Origin: an uncultured Vampirovibrio sp.
GTDB lineage: Bacteria; Cyanobacteriota; Vampirovibrionia; Gastranaerophilales; Gastranaerophilaceae
DNA length: 64,000 bases
NCBI GenBank assembly: GCA_910577515.1
Contig: CAJTLW010000001.1
Span: 124,001 to 188,000, forward strand
Direction: 5' to 3'
The notes beneath the pieces were generated by a model that saw only the letters and a program-made list of their open reading frames with translations, was not told the origin of the DNA and made no database searches. The translations under genes and the position numbers were made by a program. This document shows positions 54,526 to 63,139 of the stretch, piece by piece (position 1 is the stretch's first letter; each line of letters begins with the position of its first letter).

Positions 54526-56439
54526 TCAAGCTTGTGTTTCGCCTCTTTGCGCCTTGATTTTATCCATAATTTCTCTAAATTCATTATCATCAAGGGTTTC
54601 GCGTTCTAAAAGTTCACGTGCAATTTTTCTTAGCATATCTTCATTTTCCAGAAGCAAATTGCGGGCAATTTCATATCTTTCATCAACAATTTTTTTCACT
54701 TCTTTATCAATTTCAGCAGCAATTTCATCTGAAAAATCACGACTATGGCCAAAATCACGCCCCATAAAGACATGTTCCTGACTTTTTCCATATTGGAGAT
54801 TGCCCATCTTTTCACTCATACCATAAACAGTCACCATTTTACGGGCAATGGCTGTAACCTTTTCAAGGTCATTTGAAGCACCAGTCGTAATATTTTCAGA
54901 GCCGTAAATAATTTCTTCAGCCACTCTGCCGCCAAGCGTCATTGTAATTCTATCTAAAAGCTGATTCTTTTTCAGCGTCAAATGGTCTTTTTCAGGAAGA
55001 ACGGTTGTAATCCCAAGTGCCATGCCTCTTGGAATTATTGAAACCTTATGCAGCGGATCGCAATTATCCAAAAGCAGCGCCAAAAGGGCATGTCCTACTT
55101 CATGGTGTGCTGTATTTTCTTTTTCTTCATCTGAAATTATTCTTGATTTTTTCTCAGGCCCCGCCATAACCTTATCTATGGCTTCATCCAGATGCTCCAT
55201 AGTAATTTCCGTATTATTATGTCTGGCAGAGAGAAGCGCCGCCTCATTCAATAAATTCTGCAAATCTGCCCCTGTAAAGCCCGGAGTCCTTTTTGCAAGC
55301 ACTTTAAGGTCAACATTTTTTGCAAGCGGTTTATTTTTGGCATGAACATTTAAAATCTGTTCTCTGCCAAGAATATCAGGGCGATTAATTATAATCTGGC
55401 GGTCAAACCTGCCCGGTCTTAAAAGCGCATTATCAAGAATATCTGGGCGGTTTGTAGCTGCAAGTACAATAATATTAGTATTTTCATCAAAGCCATCCAT
55501 CTCAACCAAAAGCTGGTTAAGGGTTTGTTCTCTTTCATCATGTCCACCGCCCATTCCGGCGCCTCTTTGCCTACCTACTGCATCAATTTCATCTATAAAT
55601 ATTATACAGGGCTGATGTTTTTTAGCCTGCTCAAAAAGGTCACGAACGCGGCTTGCACCAACACCTACAAACATTTCAACAAAGTCTGAACCTGAAATAG
55701 AGAAAAAAGGAACGCCGGCTTCCCCTGCGACAGCTTTTGCCATAAGGGTTTTACCAGTACCTGGCACACCAACCAAAAGTACGCCTTTAGGAATTTTAGC
55801 ACCCAGTTTGGTATATTTTTCAGCATTTTTCAGAAAATCAACAATTTCTTCAAGTTCCTGCTTTTCTTCATCAATGCCTGCAACATCTTTAAATGTTACT
55901 TTTACCTTGTTTTCCTGCATCATTTTAGCTCTTGATTTGCCAAAATTCATTGCAGCAGAACCACCTTGCTGAATTCCCTTTAAAATTAAAATTATTAATC
56001 CGATAAAAAATAGCGGAAGTAAAATAGAGCCTAAAGTGCTAAATATAGAGCCATCCTGAGGTTTTTTAATATTAATTTCAACACCTGCAGCATCTAAAAG
56101 AGAATAAAATTTCGGGTCATTTTCAGGAATTCTCACTTTATATTGCAGCACCGGTAATTCTTGTCCTACAGGGGTAATCAGCCTCGAAGCCAAATCATCG
56201 GCAGGTGTTTTTTCTTGTTTGGTAGCTGTTTCAGAATTTTTATCTTCGTTCGGCACAGCAAACAAAGTATCTTTGGCGATTGTAACACTCTTAATTTCGC
56301 CATTTTCAACTCTTTCAATAAAATCAGAATACGAAATCTCGCTTGTGGAGGTCACAGGACCTGCAAATACCATTGCAAGCACAATCAGAGCAATTATTCC
56401 AACTATAATATATACCCCTAAAGACTGATTATTCTTCAT
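54526..56439 (-). CDS. ftsH: ATP-dependent zinc metalloprotease FtsH
   Basis: A 637-residue membrane AAA+ protease that degrades misfolded and regulatory membrane proteins. Two N-terminal membrane helices (about 9-26 and 135-153) flank a periplasmic loop. Walker A GVPGTGKT is near residue 229, Walker B IIFIDEID near 285, SRH RPGRFDRQI near 343 and zinc motif HEVGH near 447. The length is normal. The possible partner BI-1/YccA-like protein is also in the window. Confidence 0.97.
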   Translation of the reverse strand: MKNNQSLGVYIIVGIIALIVLAMVFAGPVTSTSEISYSDFIERVENGEIKSVTIAKDTLFAVPNEDKNSETATKQEKTPADDLASRLITPVGQELPVLQYKVRIPENDPKFYSLLDAAGVEINIKKPQDGSIFSTLGSILLPLFFIGLIILILKGIQQGGSAAMNFGKSRAKMMQENKVKVTFKDVAGIDEEKQELEEIVDFLKNAEKYTKLGAKIPKGVLLVGVPGTGKTLMAKAVAGEAGVPFFSISGSDFVEMFVGVGASRVRDLFEQAKKHQPCIIFIDEIDAVGRQRGAGMGGGHDEREQTLNQLLVEMDGFDENTNIIVLAATNRPDILDNALLRPGRFDRQIIINRPDILGREQILNVHAKNKPLAKNVDLKVLAKRTPGFTGADLQNLLNEAALLSARHNNTEITMEHLDEAIDKVMAGPEKKSRIISDEEKENTAHHEVGHALLALLLDNCDPLHKVSIIPRGMALGITTVLPEKDHLTLKKNQLLDRITMTLGGRVAEEIIYGSENITTGASNDLEKVTAIARKMVTVYGMSEKMGNLQYGKSQEHVFMGRDFGHSRDFSDEIAAEIDKEVKKIVDERYEIARNLLLENEDMLRKIARELLERETLDDNEFREIMDKIKAQRGETQA

Positions 56440-56553
56440 TTTTTATCCTTTTTAAAATACTAATTTTTCGGTTTTTTGACCTGTTGCCATTATATCAAAA
56501 GAATAATAAAATGTTAATTATATTGAATATAATGTTTAAAAAAAGAAGGCAAA

Positions 56554-57078
56554 ATGGCGCTAGTATACCTGTCTTTAGGCTCTAACAGGGGCGATAGACT
56601 ATCAAATATCCAGCAAGCGGTAAATTTTTTAACCGCCGACAACTCAATAAAATTGGCAGCTTCCAGCGCTTTTTATGAAACAGAACCCTGGGGGAACAAA
56701 AAACAAAACTGGTTTGTAAATGCTGTAATAGCGGTAAGAACTGAGTTTCAGCCAATTGAGCTTTTAAGAATCTGCCAGAGCATTGAAGCAAAACTGGGCA
56801 GAAACAGGGAAGCTGAAGAACATTGGGGAGAGCGGGCTGTAGACATTGATATATTATTTTACGATAATTTAGTTTTTAAAAACGAAATTCTTGAAATACC
56901 GCATAAATACGTGCATCAAAGGGCTTTTGCACTTGTTCCCATGCTTGAAATCAGTCCGAATTTTGTTCACCCTGTTTTACAAAAGTCTGTAATGCAGCTT
57001 CACGAAGAGCTTTCAGACCCTGAAGATGTTTTTCTGTATGGAACAATTTTGCCTCAATCAAGTTTTGAGTCAAATTAG
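56554..57078 (+). CDS. folK: 2-amino-4-hydroxy-6-hydroxymethyldihydropteridine diphosphokinase
   Basis: A 174-residue folate-pathway kinase. The motifs are YLSLGSNRGDRLSNI at residues 5-19, YETEPWG near 42, NAVIAVRT near 55 and the metal-binding ERAVDIDILFYDN near 92. It transfers pyrophosphate from ATP to the pterin. No other folate gene is adjacent. It starts 114 bases after divergent ftsH. Confidence 0.95.
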   Translation: MALVYLSLGSNRGDRLSNIQQAVNFLTADNSIKLAASSAFYETEPWGNKKQNWFVNAVIAVRTEFQPIELLRICQSIEAKLGRNREAEEHWGERAVDIDILFYDNLVFKNEILEIPHKYVHQRAFALVPMLEISPNFVHPVLQKSVMQLHEELSDPEDVFLYGTILPQSSFESN

Positions 57079-57108
57079 AATGTTAATTTGAAGGCAAATT
57101 TTAAAATT

Positions 57109-58314
57109 ATGTTAAAAAACAGTGCCATACACAAAAAGCAAAATCCTCCTAAAAATCCCGTCAGCAGTAAAATTGCAATAGTCGGAACGGGACCAGCCGG
57201 CGTATATTGTGCATTACGGCTTATTGAAGAATTTAAAAAAATGGGGCAAAATCGCTACAGTATAACACTTTTTGACCCTAAGGAAACATTATCAACCATT
57301 CTTCCAACAGGCGGAGGCAGATGCAATTTGGCATTTGGCGAACACGATTTTAAAACTCTTGCTTCGTTTTATCCAAGGGGTGAAAAGTTTCTCTATTCAA
57401 TATTCTCAAGGTACAGCACGGCTGAAACGCTTGAATATTTTGAAAAAATAGGGATTAAAACCTATACACAAGAAGACAGACGGATATTTCCCGTATCAAA
57501 CAGTTCTAAAACCCTTCGTGCGCAATTGATTGCAGAACTTTTAAAATCTAAAAATATTAAAATTATCAAAAAAGAGATAAAAAACATTGAAGAGCTAGAC
57601 AAGTATGATATTGTAGTACTTGCGACCGGCTCAAAGGATTGCAGCGGCCTGGCTAAACAATTTAAACACACCGTAATCCCCCTTAAACCAGTACTCTGCG
57701 GCTTAAAAATAAAAGATAAAGGCGAAAATTTTCCCATAGGAGTAAGTCTCGACACCAATGATGGAGGTATAATCTTCACGCACGCTGGTGTTTCAGGCCC
57801 TTGTATTTTTAAAATTTCATCAAAAAATGTAAATAAGCCTTTTCCTTATGAAATAAATATCCCAATACTCAAGCAAGATAAGCTTTTAGAACTTTTAGCA
57901 AAAAATTCAACAAAAAGTTTTGGAAATGTCGTAAGTCAAATAATACCAAGGTCTTTGACACAGTATTTGTTTGAAAAATATGAGATAGATTTTAATAAAC
58001 AGGCAGCACATGCTAAAAAAGAAGAAATTAAAAAACTTGAAAATCTGACATTGATTGCTGAAAACATCGATGGCAAGGGCGAGATAGTCCATGCTGGCGG
58101 GGTGGATTTAACCGAAATTGACAAAAATTGTCATTCAAAAATTGTATCAAACCTTTGGATAATAGGTGAAAACCTAAACATAGATGGGTTTTGCGGTGGT
58201 TTTAATTTACAAAACTGTTGGAGTACCGCTGCAATTGCAGCAACAGATATTGTAAAGTTTTGCAACAAAACATTTATCACTCAGAATAATAATAAAAATG
58301 AAATTGTAACCTAA
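57109..58314 (+). CDS. HI0933-like flavoprotein
   Basis: A 401-residue FAD protein of the HI0933/BaiN group. The dinucleotide motif IVGTGPAGVYCALRL is near residue 22, TGGGRCNLAF near 66 (family hallmark) and the C-terminal WIIGENLNIDGFCGGFNLQNCWSTA near 350 forms the FAD floor. The reaction is unknown for most members. Start: ATG 57109 is preferred; TTG 57088 has no ribosome site. Confidence 0.87.
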   Translation: MLKNSAIHKKQNPPKNPVSSKIAIVGTGPAGVYCALRLIEEFKKMGQNRYSITLFDPKETLSTILPTGGGRCNLAFGEHDFKTLASFYPRGEKFLYSIFSRYSTAETLEYFEKIGIKTYTQEDRRIFPVSNSSKTLRAQLIAELLKSKNIKIIKKEIKNIEELDKYDIVVLATGSKDCSGLAKQFKHTVIPLKPVLCGLKIKDKGENFPIGVSLDTNDGGIIFTHAGVSGPCIFKISSKNVNKPFPYEINIPILKQDKLLELLAKNSTKSFGNVVSQIIPRSLTQYLFEKYEIDFNKQAAHAKKEEIKKLENLTLIAENIDGKGEIVHAGGVDLTEIDKNCHSKIVSNLWIIGENLNIDGFCGGFNLQNCWSTAAIAATDIVKFCNKTFITQNNNKNEIVT

Positions 58315-58338
58315 AAAATAAAAAACGATAAAACTTAA

Positions 58339-58646
58339 TCAGTATAAGGGTTTTAGTGTACAGTGCAGAAAAATATCCTGTACTGCAAGTGTAGGCAAAA
58401 CAGCAAAAAAGCGGTATGACTCCGCCCCAAGCACAGAAGCCAAGCGGTAAAGCGTTATTTGAGTAGGGTAAACTTTGCCGCGCTCAATATTTGAAAGGTT
58501 TGATTGTTCGATATTTATAAGCTCCGCAAGGTGTTCCTGTGTATATTTTTTTTAAATCCCTAAAATATTTAACCCTTTTCCCAAAAAGAATTTTAAATTC
58601 ACTAAATTTTTCCTCAAAAACTTTGCCAGACAAGAGTTTTTTTCAT
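58339..58646 (-). pseudogene. Decayed HTH_3 regulator with two poly-A frameshifts
   Basis: From ATG 58646 (after TGAGG) a Cro/CI-type regulator can be read only if one A is removed from each of two A runs, A7 near 58635 and A8 near 58555. The repaired protein runs FEEKFSEFKILFGKRVKYFRD, then KKYTQEHLAELINIEQSNLS and NIERGKVYPTQ, and ends at the stop at 58339. The second half is a clean HTH domain. No single open frame covers it. It is either true decay or homopolymer sequencing error. Confidence 0.7.
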
Positions 58647-58728
58647 CCTCAATCACGATAAATCTTCCTCCAAAAGAAATAATATAAGATTTTACTGGAT
58701 TGCCGCGCTGCGCTCACAATGACAGGTT

Positions 58729-58941
58729 TTATTCAAAATCAAAAAGGTCTTTAACTTTTATACCAAGAATATCTGCTATCACCTTAAGCTTCGTAACAGT
58801 AACATCAGTCTTTGATGTTTCGATAAGACCAACCATAGAACGCGAAATGTTTCCACAATCAAAATCGTCCTGTTTTAATCCCTTTTCCAACCTTAATTTC
58901 TTTAGATGTTTTCCTAACTTTTGTAAATATTTCTTGTTCAT
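58729..58941 (-). CDS. Small XRE-family HTH regulator
   Basis: A 70-residue protein from ATG 58941, mostly one HTH_3 domain (KKLRLEKGLKQDDFDCGNIS, then RSMVGLIETSKTDVTVTKLK) at residues 12-62. The region upstream to 58992 lies in the operator and is rejected as coding. It is divergent from the small gene at 59011. A GTTAG/CTAAC palindrome sits between them, suggesting self-regulation. Confidence 0.82.
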   Translation of the reverse strand: MNKKYLQKLGKHLKKLRLEKGLKQDDFDCGNISRSMVGLIETSKTDVTVTKLKVIADILGIKVKDLFDFE

Positions 58942-58950
58942 TTTTAAATT

Positions 58951-58965
58951 GTTAGCTATACTAAC
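58951..58965. promoter_or_regulatory. Operator-like palindrome between HTH gene and small gene
   Basis: GTTAGCTATACTAAC has 5-base inverted arms. A further half-site, ACTAAC, lies at 58985-58990. Position between divergent genes fits binding by the HTH protein. Confidence 0.5.
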
Positions 58966-59010
58966 ATTATATTCAAATAGTGACACTAACAAAAATAAGG
59001 TAAAATGCTT

Positions 59011-59202
59011 ATGAACAAAGATTTAGAGAAATTTTTCACAACAGCGGAAGATATTTTGAACACCGCAGGTATTGTGTACGATATTTGCAAAGAAGATGAC
59101 GGCGAAACAACGGTAAAAATAAGGCCTTTAGTTGAATTAATTTATAAAAAGGCTGATAAAATATGTATACAAATCATAAACGGCGAAGAAAATCAGGGGT
59201 GA
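59011..59202 (+). CDS. Small unknown protein next to the HTH regulator
   Basis: A 63-residue protein from ATG 59011, ten bases after AAGG; ATG 59005 is also possible. It is acidic and helical, with no recognised domain (EKFFTTAEDILNTAGIVYDI at the start). It is divergent from an HTH regulator and overlaps the convergent YhcC-like gene by ten bases. A regulator/target pair is possible. Confidence 0.55.
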   Translation: MNKDLEKFFTTAEDILNTAGIVYDICKEDDGETTVKIRPLVELIYKKADKICIQIINGEENQG

Positions 59203-60140
59203 AATTTAGCGCCTTGGAAGGTATCACGTTCCCAAAGAATACGGTCAATTTTATTCATGGTTTCAAATTTATTTCGCGCCCAAAGCGGGGCAATAAGTGT
59301 GGTAGAAAGGCCGCTGCCGCCGACACGGTGAACGGTTGTAGTTTTTGGCAGAATTTCAATAATATCACACACCAAAGAACAGTATTCATCTTCTGAAAGC
59401 AATGTAATAGGGTTTTCGGCGTGCATTTTCGCTAGGGGAGTATTTTGAAGAACGGTTAAAGTATGGAGCTTAATACCGTCAATTTCAAGGTTTGATAATA
59501 TTCTTGCTGTTTTCAACATATCCTGCGGAGTTTCCCCGGGCAAGCCCAAAATAATATGCACACAGGCTTTTATGCCTCTCTTTTTAGCTAAAAGATAGGC
59601 GTCTTCAAAGGTTTTATAGTTATGCCCTCTATTTATGAGCTTTAAAGTCTTATCATGAGCTGATTGCAGCCCAAGTTCAAGCCAGGGATTTTTATATGAA
59701 GCAATTAAATCAAGCTTTTCTTCATCAAGACAATCGGGGCGCGTCCCTATTGAAATGCCAACCACTCTATCATCACAGAATGCCTCATCATAAGTCTTTT
59801 GGAGAGTTCTAACATCAGCATAAGTGTTTGAAAAAGCCTGAAAATAAGCTAAAAAAGCTTCTGCTTTAAATCTTTTGGGCAAATTTCCAATAGCGGTTTT
59901 CACCTGCTCCTCAATTGAAAGATGAGAAGAGTGTGCCAGTGAAAAACTTCCGGAATCATCGCAAAAAATACATCCGCCTCTTGATATTGTTCCATCCCTG
60001 TTCGGGCATGAAAATCCGGCATCAAGAGTGATTTTGTACACTTTTTTGCCAAACTTTTGAAACAAATAATCGTTAAAAGTAAAATATCTTTTGCCGTTTG
60101 CGTTAAATTCGCTAAAAACAGCGTTATTCTTCAATTTCAT
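59193..60140 (-). CDS. YhcC-like radical SAM protein (TIGR01212 family)
   Basis: A 315-residue protein from ATG 60140. The radical SAM cysteines lie in CPNRDGTISRGGCIFC near residue 45, a spaced pattern typical of the YhcC/TIGR01212 family. ELGLQSAHDKTLKLINRGH near 155 and HIILGLPGETPQDM near 195 follow in order. A role in tRNA modification has been suggested for related proteins. The start overlaps the zinc-ribbon gene by 17 bases; GTG 60176 is the weaker alternative. Confidence 0.9.
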   Translation of the reverse strand: MKLKNNAVFSEFNANGKRYFTFNDYLFQKFGKKVYKITLDAGFSCPNRDGTISRGGCIFCDDSGSFSLAHSSHLSIEEQVKTAIGNLPKRFKAEAFLAYFQAFSNTYADVRTLQKTYDEAFCDDRVVGISIGTRPDCLDEEKLDLIASYKNPWLELGLQSAHDKTLKLINRGHNYKTFEDAYLLAKKRGIKACVHIILGLPGETPQDMLKTARILSNLEIDGIKLHTLTVLQNTPLAKMHAENPITLLSEDEYCSLVCDIIEILPKTTTVHRVGGSGLSTTLIAPLWARNKFETMNKIDRILWERDTFQGAKFHP

Positions 60141-60294
60141 CGTCTTGAAGGGGAGGGTAAATATAGTGTTCGCCACATTTTGGGCATACTACTTCCTGCT
60201 GCTTGTTATCTGATAATACAACAACTTCAAAAAGCTCTCTGCAGCTTGAATTTTGACATCTAATTGCCCAAGTTGGTCTAACTATTCTTGCCAT
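60124..60294 (-). CDS. Small zinc-ribbon protein
   Basis: A 56-residue protein from ATG 60294. Two cysteine pairs, CQNSSC near residue 13 and CPKC near 37, form a zinc ribbon, followed by an acidic tail. It begins MARIVRPTWAIRCQN. Its end overlaps the YhcC-like start by 17 bases, so translation is probably coupled. It is too short for most gene callers. Function unknown. Confidence 0.78.
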   Translation of the reverse strand: MARIVRPTWAIRCQNSSCRELFEVVVLSDNKQQEVVCPKCGEHYIYPPLQDDEIEE

Positions 60295-60427
60295 ATTAAA
60301 ATCCTTTATATAAAATTTAAATTACAAAAATATTCTATAATATATGAATAAAAATGGCAATAAAAGTAACATTTGAAAAATATGATATAATAATAAAACA
60401 GAAAAAAGAAGGATTTTTAAGAAAAAG

Positions 60428-61243
60428 ATGAAAATTTTAATTTCAAATGATGACGGGATAACGGCTTTAGGCATTAAAGCCTTGATGACAAGATTAAGCA
60501 AAGAGCATGATGTATATGTTGTAGCACCAGATAGAGAAAGAAGTGCTGCAGGGCATTCTTTAACCTTGCATACGCCAATTCGTGTAGAAGAATTGGAATC
60601 AAAGTTTGGTGCAAAAAGAGTATGGGTAACATCTGGAACACCCGGGGATTGCGTTAAACTAGGGCTTATTGAGCTTATGAATGAAGGAGAAAAGCCGGAT
60701 TTAGTTATTTCAGGCATAAACCACGGGCCGAATTTGGGGATAGATATTTTATATTCAGGTACAGTAAGTTGCGCTATGGAAGGCGCTATGCTTAATTATC
60801 CAAGCATGGCAGTAAGCCTTGCCAGCATGAGCTGCGACCCTGTATATTTCGATGTAACAGCTGATTTTATTGCAAAATTTTTACCAAAAATCGAAAAAAT
60901 AAAATTTCCTGAAAAAACTATTTTAAACGTGAATACACCTGCACTTGAAGAGATAGATATTGCAGGGGTTGAAATTACAAAGCTCGGTTCAAAAATGTTT
61001 ACAGATGAATATGAAAAAAGGGTTGACCCGAGAGGCAAGGTATATTACTGGATGGCGGGTGAATTAACCACAAAACACGAAGAGGATGGCACAGACATCA
61101 GTGCAGTACGCGCAAACAGAATTTCAATTACACCGATTACATTTGAAATGACTCATAAAGCCATTATGGCAGAACTTGAGCGTGAATTTTGTAAAGATGG
61201 AATTTGTGACTGGTATGGATACGGCGCAAAGCAGAAGGGATAA
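60428..61243 (+). CDS. surE: 5'-nucleotidase SurE
   Basis: A 271-residue metal-dependent nucleotidase. NDDGI at residues 6-10 holds the metal-binding Asp pair, SGTPGDCVKLGL near 61 and SGINHGPNLG near 97 are family motifs. It dephosphorylates nucleoside 5'/3'-monophosphates and short polyphosphates. The C-terminal 20 residues (REFCKDGICDWYGYGAKQKG) are extra and contain two Cys. It is followed by the toxin-antitoxin-like locus. Confidence 0.94.
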   Translation: MKILISNDDGITALGIKALMTRLSKEHDVYVVAPDRERSAAGHSLTLHTPIRVEELESKFGAKRVWVTSGTPGDCVKLGLIELMNEGEKPDLVISGINHGPNLGIDILYSGTVSCAMEGAMLNYPSMAVSLASMSCDPVYFDVTADFIAKFLPKIEKIKFPEKTILNVNTPALEEIDIAGVEITKLGSKMFTDEYEKRVDPRGKVYYWMAGELTTKHEEDGTDISAVRANRISITPITFEMTHKAIMAELEREFCKDGICDWYGYGAKQKG

Positions 61244-61262
61244 ACCGCTTTCTATAATAGGC

Positions 61263-61291
61263 TTGTATTAAATATAAAGATGTATTAAAAT
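61263..61291 (+). promoter_or_regulatory. Promoter of the antisense-type RNA
   Basis: TTGTAT at 61263-61268 and TAAAAT at 61286-61291 are exactly 17 bases apart. Transcription would start near 61298. Confidence 0.5.
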
Positions 61292-61297
61292 ATAGAT

Positions 61298-61378
61298 AGA
61301 CAGGACGGTAGCTCGTAACTACCATACCCTGATTAAAAGTCGAAGTAACACCTAGCGCTTGCGTTGGGTGTTATTTAT
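61298..61378 (+). ncRNA. Candidate antitoxin RNA of a type I locus
   Basis: Predicted from promoter to terminator: about 80 bases with a GGTAG/CTACC hairpin (61307-61323) and a strong terminal hairpin AACACCTAGCGC/GCGTTGGGTGTT (61347-61372) ending in TTATTTATT. The 3' part is complementary to the end of the toxin-like message on the other strand, so both transcripts share this hairpin as a two-way terminator. The layout resembles the par (Fst/RNAII) locus. Confidence 0.42.
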
Positions 61379-61429
61379 TATGATTAAAATCAACAAAATC
61401 AATAATAAACTTATATTAATTTCTTGCAT
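61352..61429 (-). CDS. Candidate type I toxin, 25-residue hydrophobic peptide
   Basis: A 26-codon frame from ATG 61429, eight bases after a perfect AAAGGAGG. The peptide is a polar start (MQEINIS), an unbroken Leu/Ile helix of 11 residues (LLLILLILIII), then a polar basic end (NNTQRKR). This is the shape of membrane-acting type I toxins. The message 5' end (from about 61526) shares the sequence TATArATAGrCAGGAC with the antisense RNA start. No similarity to a named toxin is claimed. Confidence 0.5.
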   Translation of the reverse strand: MQEINISLLLILLILIIINNTQRKR

Positions 61430-61615
61430 AAGCAACGCCTCCTTTCACTTAAACTATCAGCCAAAGCCGAAGTGTTTTTGTTGTGCTGAAGTTTAATTGA
61501 AAATCAAGGTGTCCTGCCTATTTATATTTCAATGTTCCAAATATAATTCAACTTTAGGTGATATTATACAATACTTATTTTTGTTATACAATTAAGGGCG
61601 GGGAGAAGAAAAAAT

Positions 61616-63130
61616 ATGAAAAAAAGAGCATATATAAGCGTTTTTGACAAAACAGGCATTGTAGAATTTGCTAAAAAACTTGTTAAATCAGGATTTGATA
61701 TAATTTCTACCGGCGGAACATTTGATTTATTAAAACAAAATGGTATTAAAGCTGTAGAAAGTGCTGATATTACGGGGTTTAGAGAACTTATTGGCGGTAA
61801 AGTAAAATCCTTACATCCTAAAATTTTTGCAGGAATTCTTGCAAATGAAAAAGAACGCGAATGTGTTGCTCAAGAAGGAATTGAGCCTTTTAGCCTGGTA
61901 TGTGTAAATTTATACCCTTTTGAAAACTACAGAGGGTGTAATGCTGAAATAGAAACACTTATTAAAAACATTGATATAGGCGGAGTTGCCCTGCTTCGTG
62001 CAGCAGCAAAAAACTTTGAAAACGTGACTGTGATATCCAATATTAAAGATTATGATATCGATATTGATAATATTGATATAAAAACAAGGGAAAAGCTTGC
62101 AATTAAGGCATTTTCAGTTACTTCAAAATATGATGGCATAATTGCAGATGAACTTATAAACAGGTTTTCTACCGAAAAAGAAGATGGAATGGCAGAATTT
62201 CAAAATCTCAATATGTCAAAAATAAAAGATTTAAGATACGGTGAAAACCCGCATCAGCCTGCTGCTTTATACAATTACGATAAAACTGTTGATTATGAAT
62301 TTTTAAACGGAAAAGAATTTTCATATAACAATATTATTGATGCTACGGCAGCTTTGAACATTGCAGCTGAATTTTACGATGTAAATGCAGCTGTTATTAT
62401 CAAACACACAAATCCTTGCGGGGTAGCGCTTGGAAAAACTTTAAAAGATGCCTGGGAAAAAGCACTTGATTGCGATCCTTTAAGTGCATTTGGCGGAATT
62501 GTAGCATTTACAGGAAAAATCGATTTAGAAATAGCCAAAATGCTTACCGCTATGTTTTTAGAGGTTGTTATAGCTCCTGATTTCACGGATGAAGCCGTTG
62601 AAGAGCTTAGAAAAAAGAAAAATTTAAGGGTTGTAAAATTAAACACACCTTTAGCTGAATATTTAAAATTTACATCAAAAGAAGTGCGTTTAACTCCTTT
62701 TGGCGCCCTTATTCAGGAAAAAGACAGCAAAGAACTTGACCCTGAAACGTTTAAAACTGTTTCAAAAGAAAAACCTACTCAGGAAATGATTGAGGATATG
62801 GTTTTCGCGTTTAAAGTTTGCAAACATTTAAAATCAAACGCAATTGTTATAGCAAAAGATTTAAGGACGCTGGGACTTTGCGGCGGGCAGACAAGCAGAG
62901 TAGGGTCTGTCGAAATAGCACTTAAAAGAGTGTGTGACAGCGCAAAAGGAGCGGTTCTTGCAAGCGACGGCTTTTTCCCTGCAATTGATAATATAGAAGC
63001 AGCAGCGCAAGAGCGCATAGCAGGGATAATTCAACCCGGAGGCAGCATAAAAGACCCTGAAGTCATTAAGGCAGTTGATAAATACGGGCTTGTAATGATA
63101 ACAACAGGAATAAGACATTTTAGACATTAG
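61616..63130 (+). CDS. purH: Bifunctional purine biosynthesis protein PurH
   Basis: A 504-residue enzyme for the last two steps of IMP synthesis. The N-terminal MGS-like IMP cyclohydrolase domain has STGGTFDLLKQNGI near residue 31. The AICAR formyltransferase domain contains KHTNPCGVALGKTLKDAW near 263, LRTLGLCGGQTSRVGS near 416 and the C-terminal ITTGIRHFRH. ATG 61616 follows GGGGAGAAG. A transporter gene follows after nine bases. Confidence 0.96.
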   Translation: MKKRAYISVFDKTGIVEFAKKLVKSGFDIISTGGTFDLLKQNGIKAVESADITGFRELIGGKVKSLHPKIFAGILANEKERECVAQEGIEPFSLVCVNLYPFENYRGCNAEIETLIKNIDIGGVALLRAAAKNFENVTVISNIKDYDIDIDNIDIKTREKLAIKAFSVTSKYDGIIADELINRFSTEKEDGMAEFQNLNMSKIKDLRYGENPHQPAALYNYDKTVDYEFLNGKEFSYNNIIDATAALNIAAEFYDVNAAVIIKHTNPCGVALGKTLKDAWEKALDCDPLSAFGGIVAFTGKIDLEIAKMLTAMFLEVVIAPDFTDEAVEELRKKKNLRVVKLNTPLAEYLKFTSKEVRLTPFGALIQEKDSKELDPETFKTVSKEKPTQEMIEDMVFAFKVCKHLKSNAIVIAKDLRTLGLCGGQTSRVGSVEIALKRVCDSAKGAVLASDGFFPAIDNIEAAAQERIAGIIQPGGSIKDPEVIKAVDKYGLVMITTGIRHFRH

Positions 63131-63139
63131 GAAAAATTT

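Noticed and set aside
61291..61526. 6S-like RNA closed by the terminal inverted repeat
   Set aside because: The span (236 bases) is long for 6S, and the interior holds two promoters, a ribosome site and a peptide frame, which fit a convergent toxin-antitoxin pair better.
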